From the NCBI GenBank assembly GCA_041862635.1, contig JBGVTO010000043.1, positions 10,688 to 74,687 on the forward strand: a stretch of 64,000 bases of DNA, written 5' to 3'. How positions within the stretch are numbered: the stretch's first letter is position 1; each line of letters opens with the position of its first letter. The notes below the pieces were generated by a model. The model did not search any database, was not told where the DNA came from, and worked only from the letters and a program-made list of their open reading frames with translations. This DNA is from NIOZ-UU13 sp041862635 (GTDB taxonomy: Bacteria > Planctomycetota > Phycisphaerae > Sedimentisphaerales > Anaerobacaceae). Both the position numbers and the translations under genes were made by a program. Positions 60,649 to 64,000 of this stretch are shown here, piece after piece.

Positions 60649-61777
60649 AGCCCGGTGGTCATGGACAGAAGACAGGAGGCAGGATCCCCTTAGAGTAAAC
60701 CCCCGATGAGAAGACTCGGGGGCAGGAAACACTCTGAACAAGGGGGCAAGAAATTGGCCCATTCGACTACGCTCAGGGCAGGCTACGCTTCCCACACCAA
60801 ATGACGGCAGGAGCCTATTTGGTAAGGGACAAGCAGGAAAGGGTTCGAATTGGGTTTGATTGGGTTTGTTTTCACCAAGTGTCCAATTACATTTATTTTC
60901 ATAAGTCATTTCTATAAAAATACTTACATCCATTTGACTTGTTCTGAAATTGGGTTTGTTTTGCATAAAAAGGTCGATTTGTAGAGGACTCTCTACAGTT
61001 GTAGAGGGCAATTGACAGAATACAGAAAACAGAAGACGGAAGACAGAATACAGACGATAGATGATAAGTTCTTGTTGCATAAGGAGTTATCTGGTAAACT
61101 AAAATCCGAAATCCTAATCTATTCTAATTCGCTCAGGACAAGTTTAGTATTTGGCATCTTTTTTCCGGAGGCGAAAAAACAGCGCCTCTATAATTGGAGC
61201 TATCTGCACTTTTGATGCGAAAAAAGTCCTCTAATATTTATTCGAGATTCTCGTAACTCGATTTGGGAAGGTAAGTTAAAAAATTTTTGAAAATTTTGAT
61301 TTTTGTTGTGAGGTATCAGCGTTTTTGATTGAAAATCGGTGGAATTTTTACCTATTTTAAGCTACGGATTAGAAAGGTTTACACGGATTTAAACAACAAA
61401 AAAACGGGAAAAAAGTGCTTTATAAGCACATATATAGCGCCGTATTACAAGCAACAGAAGGCAGAAATTGATTTGACGGATTAGATAATTTGGGATATTT
61501 TGGGGGCAGAACTATGAGGGAAAACATCCTTGGCGGAATTCTTTTTGTTTGAACCCGGCTTGCGGGTGCGCAGAAGCTCACATTGGGGGGGCGGGAGGGA
61601 ATTGCTTTTTTATTCCATATAGCGTATACAGCATTGCGTATTTCGTGTGTTGAGTGCTGCTTGACTTAGGAAAAACTCAAAAGTAAAATGTGTTGGCTGT
61701 TTAGTCGTTAAAATGGATTAATGAGTTTATGCGAGGTATTTACGAATTTTCCGGGGTTGTAAACCAAAGGGAAGGAA
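60649..61777. repeat. 1.1-kb repeat-rich, gene-free region
   Basis: Contains a CCCCCGA/TCGGGGG hairpin (60700-60722); a TTCGACTACGCTCAGGGCAGG repeat fragment near 60765; two ATTGGGTTTGTTTT copies (about 60863-60895 and 60950-60963); TGTAGAG/CTCTACA (60980-60997); GAGGCG/CGCCTC near 61168; GTGCTT/AAGCAC (61415-61429); and GCGCAGAAGCTC (61568-61579), also inside the giant glycosyltransferase gene. The minus-strand frame across it reads as repeat (MQNKPNF, ENKPNQTQF) and is not a gene. The promoter of the KAP-LRR gene must lie near its right end. Confidence 0.65.
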
Positions 61778-63706
61778 ATGGCGCAGAAGAAAGAAGAGTT
61801 CCAAAAATTTGCGGCAAGAGAACCTGAACTAACGGTACTGACAGACCATGCGCTGAAGCCAAAAGAGACATATCGCGACAGCTTTAATCTAAGATTCAGA
61901 CTTGGGCCGGTGTATGATATTTTGAGGTATCCGGGTACTAAAACACCGATGGCGATTGCGGTTTATGGTGACTGGGGTGCAGGTAAAACAACGGCAATGA
62001 AATGGCTGCACGGACTGATAGAAGCATGGAATGAAAATGACTCAGTTAAAGATAAAATTAAAGTACGGCCGATATGGTTTTATCCGTGGAAATATGACAA
62101 TAAAGAAGATGTTTGGAGGGGACTGATAGCAGAAGTTATTTGGAAAGCAATCGATATTAAAACAGCCAGCGTTAGAACCGTAACCGAAGCATTTAAGATG
62201 CTGGGGATGTTTATCGGTAAATCAGCTATTGACATCATATCAGCGGTAAAAATGAATATGCCGGGTTTTGAAATAAGTGGCGAAGCGATAAAACAAATAG
62301 CTGAAGATTTCAAAGAGGCAAGCCATCCAGAAAAACAATATTTAAATCAGTATGAAGATGCACTTAAGAGATGGGTTGAGAAATCTCTGGGCGAGAAACA
62401 ACGAATGGTTATTTTTATAGACGACCTTGACCGTTGCATGCCGGAGATTGCGCTGCAGGTCCTTGAGGCGCTGAAGTTATATCTTAATATTGAAAAACTT
62501 TTCTTTGTTGTTGGTGTAGACAGGAAAGTCGTCGATAAGCTGGTGAAAGAACACTACAAACGACTCGGTCTCGATGAGGAAAAAAGCGGGAATTATTTAG
62601 CAAAGATGTTTCAGGTGGAGGTGCAGGTTGAGCCGAGTGAGCAGCAGATAAGTGATTTCCTCGATGAGGAGTTAAAAGAGATTTCATACTGGCGGGAGCC
62701 TTACCTTTCGAAGAATGAAAGGGGGATATTCCGTGAGCTTATTTTCAAATTAGCCGAGCGCAATCCGAGAGAGGTGAAACGGCTGATTAACAGTGCCCTG
62801 ATGATGGGGGGAGGGGCGGTGATGATGAAATCACCGGATGAAAAACAGGGAGGGATTAAATTTAATCAGGGCCTGCAGTTGTTTTTCGTGCGAAAGATTC
62901 TCGATGACAGATATACGATAGGGTCGCTCGTCGGCAGTGAGCGGGGAAATGATTTTTTCAGACAATGGTCAGAAATTGTCTTTGAAGGCAAAAAAGATAA
63001 TAAGGATTTTCCATGCACAGTAAAAGTACCGGAAGACTTCGGGAAAGAGATAACAGAAGAGATGGATTTAGAAGAAAAAACACAGCGACGTTGGGAGAAA
63101 ATATCTCCGACTTTTGCACCCGAGAAATATCATGAATTATTGAAGAACCTGAGATTCTCAGGGATACTGCGTTTGCTCGGAGACGAGGACCTTGGGCAAT
63201 TGATGAGGATTAGGTACCCGAGTGAGACACAAGTTGCGGAGATTGCTGCAGTAGTGGGAACGAGTAAAGATGAGGATATAATCCGTGAGGGCATAGCTAG
63301 ACAACTGGGAAAGAAGCCTGATAAGTTGAGGAAGGGGGATTACAATAAGATCAAAGAGTTAGACCTTAGCGGTTCAGAGATTTCGGACCTTGAACCGATA
63401 AAGGGACTCAGCAGCTTGGAACAACTTACCCTTCGTAGCACGCAGGTTAGAAACCTTGAGCCGATAAAGAGACTTAGCAGTTTGCAATGGCTTGACCTTG
63501 CTGGCACGAAGGTCAGCGACCTTGAGCCGATAAAGGGACTTAGAAGTTTGCAAGTGCTTTTTCTGAACAACACTCAAGTTAGCAACCTTGAACCGATAAA
63601 GGGAATTAGCAGTTTAGAATGGCTTTACCTTGAAGGGACGCAGGTATCCGATCAGCAGGTGGAGGAGCTGCAAAAGGCGTTGCCGAAAGCTCGGATTTTT
63701 CGATGA
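61778..63706 (+). CDS. KAP-family P-loop NTPase with C-terminal leucine-rich repeats
   Basis: A 642-residue protein with GGAAGGA before the ATG. The KAP NTPase domain (about 35-400) has Walker A GDWGAGKTT (64-72), the FYPWKYDNKEDVW segment typical of KAP proteins, and Walker B VIFIDDLDRC (211-220), the family hallmark, then FFVVGVDRKVV and NPREVKRLINS. A helical region (400-520) leads to about five leucine-rich repeats (524-640) with the pattern L-x-L-x2-[ST]-x-[IV]-x-[DN]-LEPIKGLSSL. KAP relatives include phage-exclusion PifA. The NTPase-plus-LRR layout resembles NLR immune proteins. No TM helix is obvious, unlike many KAP proteins. Defence is inference. Confidence 0.85.
   Translation: MAQKKEEFQKFAAREPELTVLTDHALKPKETYRDSFNLRFRLGPVYDILRYPGTKTPMAIAVYGDWGAGKTTAMKWLHGLIEAWNENDSVKDKIKVRPIWFYPWKYDNKEDVWRGLIAEVIWKAIDIKTASVRTVTEAFKMLGMFIGKSAIDIISAVKMNMPGFEISGEAIKQIAEDFKEASHPEKQYLNQYEDALKRWVEKSLGEKQRMVIFIDDLDRCMPEIALQVLEALKLYLNIEKLFFVVGVDRKVVDKLVKEHYKRLGLDEEKSGNYLAKMFQVEVQVEPSEQQISDFLDEELKEISYWREPYLSKNERGIFRELIFKLAERNPREVKRLINSALMMGGGAVMMKSPDEKQGGIKFNQGLQLFFVRKILDDRYTIGSLVGSERGNDFFRQWSEIVFEGKKDNKDFPCTVKVPEDFGKEITEEMDLEEKTQRRWEKISPTFAPEKYHELLKNLRFSGILRLLGDEDLGQLMRIRYPSETQVAEIAAVVGTSKDEDIIREGIARQLGKKPDKLRKGDYNKIKELDLSGSEISDLEPIKGLSSLEQLTLRSTQVRNLEPIKRLSSLQWLDLAGTKVSDLEPIKGLRSLQVLFLNNTQVSNLEPIKGISSLEWLYLEGTQVSDQQVEELQKALPKARIFR
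63347..63697 (+). repeat. Tandem roughly 69-bp leucine-rich-repeat units at DNA level
   Basis: Within the KAP-LRR gene, CTTGAGCCGATAAAGGGACT and close variants recur every 69 bases (near 63389, 63458, 63527, 63587). Low divergence between units implies recent duplication or homogenisation. Confidence 0.8.
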
Positions 63707-63973
63707 CAGGAACTCTCAACAGAGGAATGGTAGAACATGAATCGGCCTACATTTGTCGTGACCTCAGTGATGAGTTGTAAGATTAAAAACACATATAATC
63801 CAGATGTCTTGACTTCGCTCGACATGACAAAAGGAATCCTTCGACACTTCGACAAAGCTCAGTGCAGGCTTGCAGACGACGGCTTGCAGACGACGGCTTG
63901 CGGAGACAAGCTTCGCAGGGCAGGGGGGCTTCGATAGTTAATTGGTTAATTGGTGAGTGGTTAATTGGAATAA
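63707..63973. other. Repeat-bearing tail with no supported gene
   Basis: It holds a TTCGAC...AAGCTCAG repeat near 63838-63860, a 14-base tandem unit GGCTTGCAGACGAC (63867-63880, 63881-63894, then a partial third), and TTAATTGG simple repeats (63938-63968). The plus-strand frame here is repeat translation and not a gene. Confidence 0.5.
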
Positions 63974-64000
63974 ATGGCCCCCGGCCAGAAGAAGAGGCTA
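63974..64000 (+). CDS. Possible start of a gene cut by the window end
   Basis: An ATG at 63974 opens MAPGQKKRL and stays open to the edge. It follows TTAATTGG repeats like those before fliN. Nine codons cannot establish a gene. Confidence 0.2.

Noticed and set aside
60229..61080. A 283-codon minus-strand frame
   Set aside because: Its translation is dispersed-repeat sequence (MQNKPNF, ENKPNQTQF, PLFRVFP) and its 5' part overlaps the zinc-ribbon gene on the other strand.
63737..63937. A 66-codon frame after the KAP-LRR gene
   Set aside because: Its second half translates tandem and TTCGAC-type repeats, and there is no ribosome site.
1..64000. CRISPR array, tRNA, rRNA, or insertion sequence
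   Set aside because: No regularly spaced direct repeats, no cloverleaf-like sequence, and no transposase or integrase reading frame seen. The repeats present are short palindromes or simple sequence.

Overview
This window is almost entirely a bacterial flagellum and motility locus, followed by a repeat-rich accessory tail. The FlgH/FlgI rings indicate a diderm envelope. Sigma-54 and sigma-28 control, large TPR and glycosyltransferase proteins, and abundant dispersed palindromic repeats suggest a member of the Planctomycetota, probably an uncultured Phycisphaerae-like lineage. That placement is inference: there is no rRNA here, and it rests partly on remembered repeat families of such genomes.

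Layout. Positions 1-5340 (+) hold fliH (3' end only), fliI, fliJ, a motE-like gene, motA and two tandem motB genes. Positions 5442-9603 (+) hold a sigma-54 promoter followed by fliO, fliP, fliQ, fliR and flhB (export gate), with inverted-repeat spacers between genes. Positions 9669-31055 (-) form one long co-directional run of about 21 kb behind a second sigma-54 promoter. In transcription order it encodes a TPR-glycosyltransferase, a GT2-TPR protein, a TPR protein, a FlgN/FliT-like chaperone, a radical SAM enzyme, a UDP-sugar dehydrogenase, a methyltransferase, a 1171-residue B12/radical-SAM/methyltransferase fusion, a 2549-residue multi-glycosyltransferase, and finally the filament cap fliD. 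It is best read as a filament glycosylation island.

Positions 31294-43811 (-) are the hook, rod and ring operon flgD-flgE-(YcgR/PilZ-like)-flgF-flgG-flgA-flgH-flgI-flgJ-flgN-flgK-flgL behind a third sigma-54 promoter. Positions 44453-59030 (+) carry two sigma-54 activators, a TPR/STN protein behind a fourth sigma-54 promoter, fliL, fliM, fliN, flhA, three small unknown genes, fliA (sigma-28), two lipoproteins and flgM with its own sigma-28-like promoter and a strong terminator. The genes fit the usual hierarchy: a sigma-54 activator switches on hook-basal body, export and glycosylation operons, and FliA/FlgM governs late genes. Flagellin, fliF, fliG, fliE, flgB, flgC, flhF, flhG and a sensor kinase are not in the window.

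Positions 59031-64000 are accessory: an HPP-family membrane protein, a small zinc ribbon, about 1.1 kb of dispersed-repeat DNA, and a KAP-type P-loop NTPase with C-terminal leucine-rich repeats. That last protein has an NLR-like layout and is the best candidate here for an undescribed system.

A recurring theme is that short dispersed palindromic repeats lie not only between genes but inside coding sequences, at termini, signal peptides and linkers. In fliO and flhA a repeat hairpin overlaps the probable ribosome binding site.
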